In this document: in pieces, positions 25,536-34,598 of the stretch
Position numbering within the stretch: position 1 is the stretch's first letter
How the letters are laid out: every line of letters begins with the position of its first letter
DNA from: Bacillus pinisoli
GTDB taxonomy: Bacteria; Bacillota; Bacilli; Bacillales; SA4
Reading direction: 5' to 3'
Assembly: GCF_023036475.1 (NCBI RefSeq)
Contig: NZ_JAJQKI010000014.1
Location: 1 to 64,000, forward strand
Length of the DNA: 64,000 nucleotides
Position numbers and translations under genes: made by a program
Notes under the pieces: model-generated
Databases searched by the model: none
Seen by the model: the letters and a program-made list of their open reading frames with translations, nothing else
What the model was told of the DNA's origin: nothing

Positions 25536-26783
25536 ATGACGAATATGATGGAACGTTTAACAAGTGAACAACGTGCTGAGGTAACAAGACAAATGACAAT
25601 CTTTAGCCAAGGCACACAAGAAATCATTCCAAGCGAGGAATTAGAACGTAAAGTGGCAAAATCGATTATAGAAAACAAGCCACTAAAAATTAAATTGGGT
25701 TTAGATCCTTCTGCTCCTGATGTACACCTTGGACACACAGTGGTGTTAAACAAGTTGAGACAATTCCAAGAAAATGGTCATATTATACAACTCATTATTG
25801 GAGACTTTACAGGAAAAATTGGGGATCCAACGGGAAAATCAGTGGCGAGAAAACAATTAACAGATGAAGAAGTTCAGCATAATGCACAAACTTACTTTGA
25901 ACAATTTGCAAAAATTATGGATATGAAAAAAGTAGAATTACATTACAACTCAAAATGGTTGTCATTGTTAAAATTTGAAGATGTCATTCAACTTGCAGGG
26001 AAGATAACGGTAGCTAGGTTATTAGAAAGAGATGACTTTGAGGAGAGAATCGCAACTGGTAAGCCTATTTCCCTTCATGAATTCTTTTACCCTCTCATGC
26101 AAGGATATGATTCCGTTCAACTAGAGTGTGATATTGAACTAGGTGGCACAGATCAACATTTCAACATCTTAATGGGAAGACACTTCCAAGAAAAATTCGG
26201 GAAAGAAAAACAAGTAGCCATGTTAATGCCTCTACTAGAAGGACTTGATGGTGTAGAAAAAATGTCAAAGTCAAAGAAAAACTACATCGGAATTGATGAG
26301 AGTCCTAAAGAAATGTACGGAAAAGCAATGTCCATACCAGATGAGTTAATGAGCAAATACTTCAAACTCATTACTGATTTAACTCCTGAACAAATTCAAA
26401 GTATAACAGAAAAGATACAATCAGCGGCATTGCATCCAAGAGATGCAAAAATGCTACTTAGTAAAACAGTAGTAAGGATGTACCATAGTGAAGAAGCAGC
26501 CGAAAAAGCTGAACAAGATTTTATCTCTGTTTTCCAACAAGGAGCATTACCTGATGAAATGCCAGTCGTTAATTGGGATGGAGAAAAGGAAGTTCCTATT
26601 ATAGACTTACTCGTTACGTTACAATTACTCGTTTCTAAAAGTGAAGCGAGAAGAATGATTGAAAACGGAGGAGTGAAAATAAACGGTAACAAGGTGGTAG
26701 ATGGAAAGCTTCAAGTTTCCATAGAAGACGAGATGATTTTACAGGTTGGTAAGCGAAAGTTTGTAAAAATGAAAACAAAATAA
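25536..26783 (+). CDS. tyrZ: Tyrosine--tRNA ligase (TyrZ-type)
   Basis: A 415-residue class I aminoacyl-tRNA synthetase that charges tRNA-Tyr in the cytosol. The HIGH-like motif is HLGH near residue 52 ([13 protein letters not shown]), and the KMSKS motif occurs as KMSKSKKN near 244. A C-terminal S4 RNA-binding domain (about 350-410, [18 protein letters not shown]) grips the tRNA. The sequence is of the TyrZ kind, the second bacterial tyrosyl-tRNA synthetase form, as in B. subtilis tyrZ with its MarR neighbour. ATG 25536 follows AGGAGGG by 8 bp. It is controlled by the T-box directly upstream. No second tyrS is visible in the window. Confidence 0.93.
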   Translation: MTNMMERLTSEQRAEVTRQMTIFSQGTQEIIPSEELERKVAKSIIENKPLKIKLGLDPSAPDVHLGHTVVLNKLRQFQENGHIIQLIIGDFTGKIGDPTGKSVARKQLTDEEVQHNAQTYFEQFAKIMDMKKVELHYNSKWLSLLKFEDVIQLAGKITVARLLERDDFEERIATGKPISLHEFFYPLMQGYDSVQLECDIELGGTDQHFNILMGRHFQEKFGKEKQVAMLMPLLEGLDGVEKMSKSKKNYIGIDESPKEMYGKAMSIPDELMSKYFKLITDLTPEQIQSITEKIQSAALHPRDAKMLLSKTVVRMYHSEEAAEKAEQDFISVFQQGALPDEMPVVNWDGEKEVPIIDLLVTLQLLVSKSEARRMIENGGVKINGNKVVDGKLQVSIEDEMILQVGKRKFVKMKTK

Positions 26784-26793
26784 GAATGGGTGG

Positions 26794-26832
26794 GGCACAA
26801 CTGTTAATATTCTTGAGGTTGTGCCTTTTTTA
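26794..26832 (+). terminator. Terminator after tyrZ
   Basis: GGCACAAC pairs with GTTGTGCC and is followed by six T. Confidence 0.92.
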
Positions 26833-27096
26833 TTATTTGAAATTGCTATATGAAGTAGGAAAAATGTGTAAAATAGCGAATAATTATAAAGGCTAACTTC
26901 TAAAACTTTATTCTAAAAGATAAAGTGACGTATTCATCGTGGCTTTCTAAACATTTACCATTCTCCAAGCCGGCCATCTAGTGCAAATTGAAAGACGGCA
27001 AACTGTCCAGTTTCTAGTAAGTGAGTGGACCGAACAATTATTATGAACGCTACCCAGTATTAAGATTAGTAATCTAGCAATGTAAGCTTGAGACTA
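26833..27096. other. Intergenic region without recognisable gene
   Basis: AT-rich sequence between the tyrZ terminator and a small open frame. I see no gene, RNA or repeat here. Confidence 0.5.
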
Positions 27097-27225
27097 GTGA
27101 ATAAAGATAGCGAATTAAAAGAGTCGTTTGAAACATTTCACACTCTATTAGTGAGTGGGCAAAAGGAGATAAGTGAAGAGAAATTTATAGAAGAAGGTGA
27201 TCCGGCGTGTATAGAGTCATCATAA
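27097..27225 (+). CDS. Possible 42-residue peptide upstream of lipoprotein gene
   Basis: A GTG-initiated frame encodes a charged peptide (NKDSELKESFETFHTLLVS, then EEKFIEEGDPACIESS) that overlaps the next gene by 19 bp. Composition and overlap suggest real coding, either a small coupled protein or the tail of a decayed gene, but the ribosome-binding site is weak and no family is recognised. Confidence 0.25.
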   Translation: MNKDSELKESFETFHTLLVSGQKEISEEKFIEEGDPACIESS

Positions 27226-27773
27226 CTGTTGTAACCATACTCATACTATTGATAGGCTGTCAGTCGTCTAATTTTATTGTTAGTGAAGTAGAAAAAGCTA
27301 CCGTTTCTAAAACAAGTGATGAAGTAAGGAAAGATGATTTTGTTTTTAGACTTGTTACTGAAAAGGAGCAATATGAAGAAGGAGAAGAAGTAAAGCTGTA
27401 TGGTGAAATAGAGTATGTAGGAAATCGCAATGGGGTGGTAATTTCTCATTCGTCATCTGCCATTCTCTATACAATAGAGGAAAAGATAAGGGGTTTTGTC
27501 ATCGAAGGAGCTGTCACTAATGTTGGATTGACGACCAATCTCAAACAAGGGGTTTCATATCGTGAAGAGTACATGAAGAGCGGAGGATATAGTCCCACTC
27601 AGGATACAAAAGATTTTGTGAGATTTATGAGGGATTTTTTAGCTCGGGAAGACTTTCCTACTGGACATTATGTCGTGAAGGGAATGGCTGATTTCTCAGT
27701 TGTTATTGATATGAAAGAACAACAACAGAAAAATTATAAAATTGAGGCAGAAGTAGATTTTATAGTTAATTAG
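27207..27773 (+). CDS. Lipoprotein of unknown function
   Basis: A 188-residue lipoprotein. The hydrophobic N-terminus VIITVVTILILLIGC supplies a lipobox ending in Cys18. The mature part is beta-rich, with FRLVTEKEQYEEGEEVKLYGEIEYVG in pattern (an intracellular proteinase inhibitor / BsuPI-like immunoglobulin strand set), and ends IEAEVDFIVN. It should be held on the outer membrane surface. The start is GTG 27207, with GAAGGTGAT 7 bp upstream. The function is unknown. It lies directly before the amylopullulanase regulatory region but is unlikely to share its transcript. Confidence 0.72.
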   Translation: MYRVIITVVTILILLIGCQSSNFIVSEVEKATVSKTSDEVRKDDFVFRLVTEKEQYEEGEEVKLYGEIEYVGNRNGVVISHSSSAILYTIEEKIRGFVIEGAVTNVGLTTNLKQGVSYREEYMKSGGYSPTQDTKDFVRFMRDFLAREDFPTGHYVVKGMADFSVVIDMKEQQQKNYKIEAEVDFIVN

Positions 27774-27884
27774 GGTATTAGATTATATTGACAGGCCCCT
27801 CATCCAACGATCGGAAGGACTTGTCCTGGATAAAAAAGGATTGATAAGTCATGAGGTTGGTAGTATCTTTAAATTACAGACGAA

Positions 27885-27899
27885 TTGATAGCGTTTTCA
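27885..27899 (+). promoter_or_regulatory. Catabolite-responsive element (cre) 1
   Basis: TTGATAGCGTTTTCA matches the CcpA consensus WTGNAANCGNWNNCW at all but one specified position (the first of AA). It lies 113 bp before the amylopullulanase start, consistent with glucose repression of the gene. Confidence 0.65.
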
Positions 27900-27951
27900 C
27901 AAGACGGATCGTACATAAATTAATTCAACTCCTACCAAATTCCGTCATTTT

Positions 27952-27966
27952 GTGCAATCGTTTTCA
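27952..27966 (+). promoter_or_regulatory. Catabolite-responsive element (cre) 2
   Basis: GTGCAATCGTTTTCA matches the cre consensus except for its first base. It lies 46 bp before the ATG and 67 bp after cre 1, so the two could cooperate. Confidence 0.6.
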
Positions 27967-28011
27967 CTAACACAGAAAATATTAATTCATTTTAGAAAGG
28001 GGAAGATCAGT

Positions 28012-31000
28012 ATGAAGAGAAACTCGTTTCAAAAAGGAATGGCTATGATTCTGTCCATTCTGTTAGTAGTTTCAATGTTTGGTGGCTACATGCCAAACAC
28101 AACTACGGCAGCTACGGGCGCAACTGATGAGCGCTATGTTAGTTTTTCGTATGAGAGACCAGACCAAAACTATGAAGGTTGGAACTTATGGGTTTGGGGT
28201 ACCGGATTACAGGATGGTCAGGTTCAATTCACTGAGGTGAAGGATGGAAAGGCCATGTTCAAGATTCCGGTTGCGCCTGAAGCAACGGAGATTGGATTTA
28301 TTGTTCGTCTTGGAGACTGGCAGGCAAAAGATTATGAACAGGATCGCTATATCCAATTACATCAGCACGAGCTAATTACAAAGGTTCGAGTTACGAGCGG
28401 GCAGGGGGACTTTTTCATTGTTCCCGAAGTAACCGGTCCTCTTATGGACAACGGAAGTGCTCATTTCTATTTCCGCGATCAAGCGTTATATGCAGCAGAT
28501 CAAATGCATACGGTTGAAAATGTTGAACTTGAAATCTTAGGTGAGCGCTATGTGATGCAGAGAGAGACAGAAAATGAGCGTTTTTCTTACAAGCTAAATA
28601 ACGTTCCTAGTGGGGAGCATGAATACAGCTATTTTGTCACCATCAACGGTGTCACGACACAAGTAACCGATCCGTATAACACGGTGGACGGAAAATCAAT
28701 TCTTTCTTACTCAGCATCTCAGCTGACGGTAAGTAGCTCGGTTCAGCCAGCGGCAATCAACTATAATGAAAACGCCGTTGTCACAGTCAATCTAGGAGCG
28801 GATGCAGACGTCCGTGAAATGTATATTGATTTATCGGCTATAGGCGGAAAAGATAAGGTAGCGATTAATCCGACCTTAAACGAAATTACTGTAGCAGTTG
28901 ATCAGCATGTAACCGCAGGAGTTAAGACGTTACCAATTGTCGTTGTAGATGAGTTTGGCAACCGTCACCAAGGAGAAGCAACACTTGAAGTAAAAGCGCG
29001 TACATTTACAGGAGACGAAGTAGATTTTGACTGGGATGAAGCGGTCATTTATTTCATGCTGACAGATCGTTTCTTTGACGGCGATTCCTCTAACAATGAC
29101 CCGTATGGTATTGGTTATGACAAGACGAAAACCGGCACATATCAGGGTGGAGATTTTAAGGGAATTACAAAGAAGCTTGATTATTTAGATCAGCTTGGCA
29201 TAAATACTATCTGGATTAATCCAGTTGTGGAAAATATTAAGCACGATGTTCGCTTTGATACATCGGATACACCTTATTATGCTTACCATGGTTATTGGGC
29301 GAGTAATTTTGGTGAATTAAATCCACATTTCGGTTCTCTTGCTGATTTTCACGAATTAATTGATGAAGCGCATGCGCGTGGCATGAAGATTATGGTTGAT
29401 GTTGTGTTAAATCATGCTGGATACGGATTAAAAGAAAAGGACAGTAGCACCATTCCACATTATCCTACAGACGTAGAGCGTGCCCGTTTTGCCGGTATGC
29501 TACGTGATGGTGGTACTGATACAATTCGCGGGGAGTTAGCGGGATTACCTGATTTTATAACGGAAGACCCTGCTGTTCGTGAGCAGATTGTCCAATGGCA
29601 GGTAGATTGGATTGAGAAATCAAGAACAGCAAAAGGGAATACGATTGATTACTTCCGTGTTGACACGGTAAAGCATGTTGAAGACACAACGTGGATGGCT
29701 TTTAAAAATGCCTTAACAAATGAAAAGGCAGACTTTAAGCTAATCGGCGAAGCATGGGGAGCGACTGTTGACGCAAACCAAGGATACTTACAATCTGGAA
29801 CTATGGATTCTCTATTAGACTTTGATTTTAACGACCAGGCATTACATTTTGTGAACGGAAAAATGATGTCGGTTGAAAAAGCGCTAGAGAGCCGTAATGA
29901 TAAGCTTTCTAATACTGCAACGATGGGGCAGTTTTTAGGAAGTCATGATGAAGATCGTTTCTATGAAACAGTTGATGGCGATTTAGGAAAATATCAAGTT
30001 GCGGCTTCCCTACAGCTAACGGCAAAGGGTCAGCCTGTCATCTATTACGGTGAGGAACTTGGCTTACCTGGTGCAAATAATTACCCGTATTATGATAACC
30101 GTCCAAATTTCCCTTGGGCCCAGGTTGAAGGAAACAAAATCCTATCACACTATCAAAAAGTACTTTCGTTTAGAAATGCGAATATGGATCTTTTTGCAAA
30201 AGGGTCACGTTCTACAATTGCTGGCTCGGACGCACTGCAATATTTAATCTTCTCACGCAGCTATAATGGGGAACATGCCTATGTTGGATTAAACACGTCT
30301 GACACAGCAAAAACAGTGGTCCTTGCTTTGGACTCAAATAAGGCAGTCGTGACGGACCATTATGCAAATGTCACCTATTCTACTTCAGAAGACGGTAAAG
30401 TGACGATTACCGTACCGTCTAAGGAAGATGGAGGAACTGCGTTGTTATCGGTTGAAAATGGTTCAATTCTAGAGGATCAACCGACTGACTCAGGCGAGGT
30501 TCCAGCTAATACGTTACGAATTCATTACCAACGAACAGATCATAGCTATGAAAACTTGGGCTTATGGCTATGGGGAGATGTGGCAGCACCATCTTCAAAT
30601 TGGCCGTCAGGTGGAACACCATTTACAGAAGGTGGAGTTACTGACTACGGCGTTTACGTCGATGTTGAGTTAAAGTCAAATGCAGCAGGCGTTGGATTCT
30701 TGGTGTTAAACACGACAAACGGGGAAAAAGATGGTGGAGATAAATGGCTAGAATTAACTTCACCTGAAATGAATGAAATATGGATTAAGCAAGGCTCCGA
30801 TGAAATCTATTTATTTGAGCCGGTTGAGCTTCCTGCAAACACAGTCCGCATATATTACGACCGTACAAACGATGACTATGACAACTGGGGCGCATGGGTG
30901 TGGGAGGATGTAGCAGCACCTTCTCAAGGCTGGCCAAATGGCGCAACAGATTCAGCGGGTATTGGGAAGTTTGGAGCTTATTATGATATTCAACTAAAAG

Positions 31001-33459
31001 AAAATGCTAAAAAGCTAGGCTTTCTTTTTGTGAACAAAGCAGATAGTAAGCAAACAAGAGACTTTACATTCGAAATGCTAGATCAGCATAACGTGCTTTT
31101 TGTTAAAGAAGGTGATGACAACGTGTATACAGATCCGTATGGTTCAGGGCAGGTTGCACTTTTATCCGGAGAGGTTTTATCAGAACAAGAATTGACACTC
31201 CTTGTATCCAAAACAGAGGGATTAGATGTAGAGCAATTCAAGCAGGAGCTAGTAGTGAAGGATGCAGCAGGAAACGATGTGACGATTGACCGTGTCACAA
31301 TTGAAGGCAATAAACAGATCCACCTTCACGGTACTTTTGATATAGAGAAGGTTCCTTATAGCATCACGTATGGAGACAGAACGATTACGGTGAAATCGGG
31401 CTGGAGACTAATGGATGCCATGTACGGCTATGACGGTGAGCTTGGGGCAAAGCTTAACAAGGATGGTTCTGCTGAGTTAAAGGTTTGGTCTCCAACTGCA
31501 GATGCCGTGTCCGTTGTGTTATATGATAAAAAGGATCAGAACAAAGTGGTTGATACGATTGAGATGACAAAGGGTGAAAAAGGTGTTTGGTCTGTTACCC
31601 TGTCAAAAGACAACACAGGAATTCGAAAACTAAAAGGCTATTTCTATCATTACGAGATTACTCATGGCGACACAACGAAGCTAGCGTTAGATCCTTATGC
31701 AAAGTCTATGGCTGCTTGGAACCAGGAATCAGGTGACCCAATTGGAAAGGCGGCCATCGTGGATGTGTCCGATATCGGACCGAAATTAAATTATGCGAAA
31801 ATCCCTGGATTTAAAAAGAAGGAAGATACGATTATTTACGAAGTTCACGTGCGCGACTTTACGTCAGATCCAACGATCGACAAGGACTTGAAATCACAGT
31901 TTGGAACGTTTGCTTCGTTTGTTGAAAAGCTGGATTATATTGAAGATTTAGGTGTCACACACGTTCAGCTTTTACCAGTAATGAGCTATTATTTTGCTAA
32001 TGAGTTAAATAATGGCGAAAGAATGCTAGAATATGCTTCTACAAAAACGAATTACAACTGGGGATATGATCCACAGAGCTATTTCTCTTTATCAGGTATG
32101 TATTCAGAAAACCCGAACGATCCTGAACTGAGAATTAAAGAGTTTAAGAAGCTAATTAAAGAGATTCATAAGCGAGATATGGGTGTTATTTTAGACGTGG
32201 TGTATAACCATACTGCTCAAGTATCTATATTTGAAGATTTAGTACCAAACTACTATCACTTTATGGATGCAGATGGAACACCGAGAACGAGTTTTGGCGG
32301 TGGCCGCTTAGGAACGACTCATAAAATGTCACAACGAGTTTTAGTTGACTCCATTCTTCACTGGGTAAAAGAGTATAAGGTGGATGGCTTCCGTTTTGAT
32401 ATGATGGGTGATCATGATGCGGCAAGCATTCAGCTTGCATACGATAAGGCAAGGGAGTTAAATCCAAACCTAGTCATGATTGGAGAAGGCTGGAGGACAT
32501 TTGCTGGTGACGAAAACATGCCAATTCAGGCAGCAGACCAGGATTGGATGCAATACACGGAAGCAGTTGGAAGCTTCTCTGATGAGTTTAGAAATGAGCT
32601 GAAATCTGGGTTTGGAAGTGAAGGGCAACCTCGATTTATCACAGGGGGAGCACGAAACGTTGGGCAAATTTTTGACAATATTAAAGGACAGCCGCATAAC
32701 TTCGTTGCAGATCAGCCAGGGGATGTGGTGCAATACATCGCAGCTCATGACAATCTGACACTACATGATGTTATCGCCCAATCGATTAAAAAGGATCCAG
32801 ATGTTGCGGAAAATAGCTTAGAGATTCATAAGCGCATTCGAATAGGCAATGCAATGGTCTTAACATCACAAGGTATTGCGTTTCTACATGCAGGTCAGGA
32901 ATACGGACGTACGAAACAGTGGAGAGCAGGGGCAGCGGAAGCACCGTATAAGTCTACGTATATGACAGACGAAAAAGGTGAACCGTTTCAGTATCCGTAC
33001 TTTATCCATGATTCGTATGATTCGTCAGATATCATTAACCGAATCGACTGGAGTAAAGCGACAGATAAAAAGAAGTATCCGGTTAACTATACAACAAGAA
33101 AGTATACAGAAGGTTTGATCAAGCTGCGTCGCTCAACCGATGCATTCCGTCTTGGCTCAAAGGAACTCATTGACCAAAACGTGACAATGCTAGATGCGCC
33201 TGAAATGAATAGCCAGGATCTGCTTATTGCCTACAAATCCGTCGCTACAAATGGTGAAGCTTACTACGTTTTCATCAACGCAGATTCAAAAGCTAGAAAA
33301 CTAACGCTATCAGAAGACCTAACGCGAGGAGACGTACTAGTCGATCAAGATCAAGCCGGAACAAAGAAAATAAACAAGAAAAAACAAACTGGCTTCACAT
33401 TATCATCTACAACCATCGAACTACAACCGCTCACAACAGTCGTGATAAAAGTAAAATAA
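28012..33459 (+). CDS. Secreted two-headed amylopullulanase (GH13 alpha-amylase + GH13_14 pullulanase)
   Basis: A 1815-residue secreted enzyme with two catalytic domains. There is a signal peptide (1-35), a CBM41-type starch-binding module (about 38-135) and beta domains to about 325. The first GH13 barrel (about 330-720) has catalytic D551, E580 and D646 (FRVDTVKH, GEAWG, SHDEDRF). Two further CBM41 modules follow (about 832-940 and 942-1045), starting NTLRIHYQRTDHSYEN and NTVRIYYDRTNDDYDN. Then come N-domains with CBM48 and a type I pullulanase barrel (about 1250-1700) with the signature YNWGYDP and catalytic D1463, E1492 and D1580. The first head should cut alpha-1,4 bonds, the second alpha-1,6 branches. 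ATG 28012 follows AAAGGGGAAG. Similar dual-site amylopullulanases are known from alkaliphilic Bacillus. Confidence 0.92.
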   Translation: MKRNSFQKGMAMILSILLVVSMFGGYMPNTTTAATGATDERYVSFSYERPDQNYEGWNLWVWGTGLQDGQVQFTEVKDGKAMFKIPVAPEATEIGFIVRLGDWQAKDYEQDRYIQLHQHELITKVRVTSGQGDFFIVPEVTGPLMDNGSAHFYFRDQALYAADQMHTVENVELEILGERYVMQRETENERFSYKLNNVPSGEHEYSYFVTINGVTTQVTDPYNTVDGKSILSYSASQLTVSSSVQPAAINYNENAVVTVNLGADADVREMYIDLSAIGGKDKVAINPTLNEITVAVDQHVTAGVKTLPIVVVDEFGNRHQGEATLEVKARTFTGDEVDFDWDEAVIYFMLTDRFFDGDSSNNDPYGIGYDKTKTGTYQGGDFKGITKKLDYLDQLGINTIWINPVVENIKHDVRFDTSDTPYYAYHGYWASNFGELNPHFGSLADFHELIDEAHARGMKIMVDVVLNHAGYGLKEKDSSTIPHYPTDVERARFAGMLRDGGTDTIRGELAGLPDFITEDPAVREQIVQWQVDWIEKSRTAKGNTIDYFRVDTVKHVEDTTWMAFKNALTNEKADFKLIGEAWGATVDANQGYLQSGTMDSLLDFDFNDQALHFVNGKMMSVEKALESRNDKLSNTATMGQFLGSHDEDRFYETVDGDLGKYQVAASLQLTAKGQPVIYYGEELGLPGANNYPYYDNRPNFPWAQVEGNKILSHYQKVLSFRNANMDLFAKGSRSTIAGSDALQYLIFSRSYNGEHAYVGLNTSDTAKTVVLALDSNKAVVTDHYANVTYSTSEDGKVTITVPSKEDGGTALLSVENGSILEDQPTDSGEVPANTLRIHYQRTDHSYENLGLWLWGDVAAPSSNWPSGGTPFTEGGVTDYGVYVDVELKSNAAGVGFLVLNTTNGEKDGGDKWLELTSPEMNEIWIKQGSDEIYLFEPVELPANTVRIYYDRTNDDYDNWGAWVWEDVAAPSQGWPNGATDSAGIGKFGAYYDIQLKENAKKLGFLFVNKADSKQTRDFTFEMLDQHNVLFVKEGDDNVYTDPYGSGQVALLSGEVLSEQELTLLVSKTEGLDVEQFKQELVVKDAAGNDVTIDRVTIEGNKQIHLHGTFDIEKVPYSITYGDRTITVKSGWRLMDAMYGYDGELGAKLNKDGSAELKVWSPTADAVSVVLYDKKDQNKVVDTIEMTKGEKGVWSVTLSKDNTGIRKLKGYFYHYEITHGDTTKLALDPYAKSMAAWNQESGDPIGKAAIVDVSDIGPKLNYAKIPGFKKKEDTIIYEVHVRDFTSDPTIDKDLKSQFGTFASFVEKLDYIEDLGVTHVQLLPVMSYYFANELNNGERMLEYASTKTNYNWGYDPQSYFSLSGMYSENPNDPELRIKEFKKLIKEIHKRDMGVILDVVYNHTAQVSIFEDLVPNYYHFMDADGTPRTSFGGGRLGTTHKMSQRVLVDSILHWVKEYKVDGFRFDMMGDHDAASIQLAYDKARELNPNLVMIGEGWRTFAGDENMPIQAADQDWMQYTEAVGSFSDEFRNELKSGFGSEGQPRFITGGARNVGQIFDNIKGQPHNFVADQPGDVVQYIAAHDNLTLHDVIAQSIKKDPDVAENSLEIHKRIRIGNAMVLTSQGIAFLHAGQEYGRTKQWRAGAAEAPYKSTYMTDEKGEPFQYPYFIHDSYDSSDIINRIDWSKATDKKKYPVNYTTRKYTEGLIKLRRSTDAFRLGSKELIDQNVTMLDAPEMNSQDLLIAYKSVATNGEAYYVFINADSKARKLTLSEDLTRGDVLVDQDQAGTKKINKKKQTGFTLSSTTIELQPLTTVVIKVK

Positions 33460-33467
33460 TGTGAAAG

Positions 33468-33502
33468 TGGGGCAGGGGCATAGGTACCTTGTCCCCATTT
33501 TT
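33468..33502 (+). terminator. Terminator after the amylopullulanase gene
   Basis: A TGGGG...CCCCA stem with a small bulge is followed by TTTTT. Confidence 0.8.
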
Positions 33503-33606
33503 GGGTAATATCTTATTAATGAGGAAAGTAAAACAAGACAGAATAATACAATGACGTATATGATAATGTTAACAATAGAATAATAATATTATAGGGAGGA
33601 AATAAC

Positions 33607-34092
33607 ATGAGCTATGAGATTGTTACATTACCATCCTACCGTGCAGTAGGACTAAAATGGGCAGGGACTTTTGACGAGATTGTCCCACATTTGAAACATG
33701 TTATCCGACAAATGGAAGAGCGCGTTGAAGAGTTACAGCATAAAATAAATCCCGATGTTCAGTTAGGCCTATCCTATCATGTTATTGAAAATGGCTTCAC
33801 CCATTACGCTGTATATGAAGTAAGTGAAGAACAAGAAATTCCTGATGGGATGACGGAGATCCGGGTTCCTGAATGGCAGTATGTGAAGACGACACACAAA
33901 AAAGGGGAAGATGTACAAAAGACATATACGGACCTTCATCTATGGTTAAGTAATAGTGACTATACGGCTTTTAGAGAAGCAGGTGTAGACTATTATGATC
34001 CTTATATGCCGATTAAACATGAACATTATCCTGTAGATTCAGATCCCAATGATCCACACTTTGATATTTATATACCGATTGTAAAAAAATGA
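33607..34092 (+). CDS. GyrI-like / AraC effector-binding domain protein
   Basis: A 161-residue stand-alone effector-binding domain of the GyrI/SbmC/BmrR-C fold. It opens YEIVTLPSYRAVGLKWAGTF, continues with a central LGLSYHVIENGFTHYAVYEV and ends in FDIYIPIVKK, the usual final strand. Such proteins bind small hydrophobic or cationic molecules, and some are toxin antagonists or hydrolases. AGGGAGGAAA lies before the ATG. It is cytosolic. A hairpin derived from a MITE-like end follows at 34121-34173. Confidence 0.83.
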   Translation: MSYEIVTLPSYRAVGLKWAGTFDEIVPHLKHVIRQMEERVEELQHKINPDVQLGLSYHVIENGFTHYAVYEVSEEQEIPDGMTEIRVPEWQYVKTTHKKGEDVQKTYTDLHLWLSNSDYTAFREAGVDYYDPYMPIKHEHYPVDSDPNDPHFDIYIPIVKK

Positions 34093-34120
34093 TTTCTTCA
34101 ACTGAGTAAGTGTCATACAT

Positions 34121-34176
34121 AAAGGCTGTTTTGTAAAGGTTGTCGCATTCGCGAAAACCTACAAAAGAGCTTTTTT
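34121..34176 (+). terminator. MITE-derived hairpin acting as terminator
   Basis: AAAGGCTGTTTTGTAAAGG at the left and CCTACAAAAGAGCTTTTTTT at the right form a long imperfect hairpin with a T run. Its left arm closely matches the 29 bp terminal repeat of the element at 24451-24650, so it looks like an internally deleted copy now used as a terminator. Confidence 0.7.
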
Positions 34177-34213
34177 TAATTAGTATGGTAAAATTTGTAT
34201 AAGAGGTGTGAAT

Positions 34214-34525
34214 ATGAATGGATTAAACCTTGCAATGTTCGTCTACATCGGTTCAATGCTATTTGCTATATTTTTAAGCTTTAAATATGGTTCCTTTATG
34301 ATTAGAAAAACTAGGATGTTTCTACCACAAGCGCTCATAGCTTGGTCACTGTACTTTACATTTTGTTTAGTAGCAATAGTAGGTTGGTTTTTATACGCTT
34401 GGGGTATAAATGAATTTCTTTTCTTTGGAGGATTAGTTTTCGGCACAGGTGTACTTATTGTGGGGGAAGTGGTGTTAATAACAAGCTTTTGTGTAAAGAG
34501 AAAGAAATGGATTCAACAGTATTAA
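34214..34525 (+). CDS. Small four-helix membrane protein of unknown function
   Basis: A 103-residue membrane protein with segments at about 3-22, 35-58, 62-80 and 80-98 (NLAMFVYIGSMLFAIFLSF, YFTFCLVAIVGWFLYAW, FGGLVFGTGVLIV). It ends in a basic tail (KRKKWIQQY), consistent with a small integral membrane protein. I do not recognise the family. AGAGGTG precedes ATG 34214; an in-frame GTG at 34208 is possible. A stem at 34552-34580 follows. Confidence 0.7.
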   Translation: MNGLNLAMFVYIGSMLFAIFLSFKYGSFMIRKTRMFLPQALIAWSLYFTFCLVAIVGWFLYAWGINEFLFFGGLVFGTGVLIVGEVVLITSFCVKRKKWIQQY

Positions 34526-34551
34526 TAGGAAGGGTGCACACCGCAATGAAA

Positions 34552-34580
34552 CAGGCTCAGAGATACATTCTCTGAGCCTG
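34552..34580. terminator. Hairpin between convergent genes
   Basis: CAGGCTCAGAGA pairs perfectly with TCTCTGAGCCTG. The T tract is poor on both strands (GTTTC on the minus strand), but it lies where both convergent genes end. Confidence 0.65.
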
Positions 34581-34598
34581 TCATGAGTTCGATTTGAA

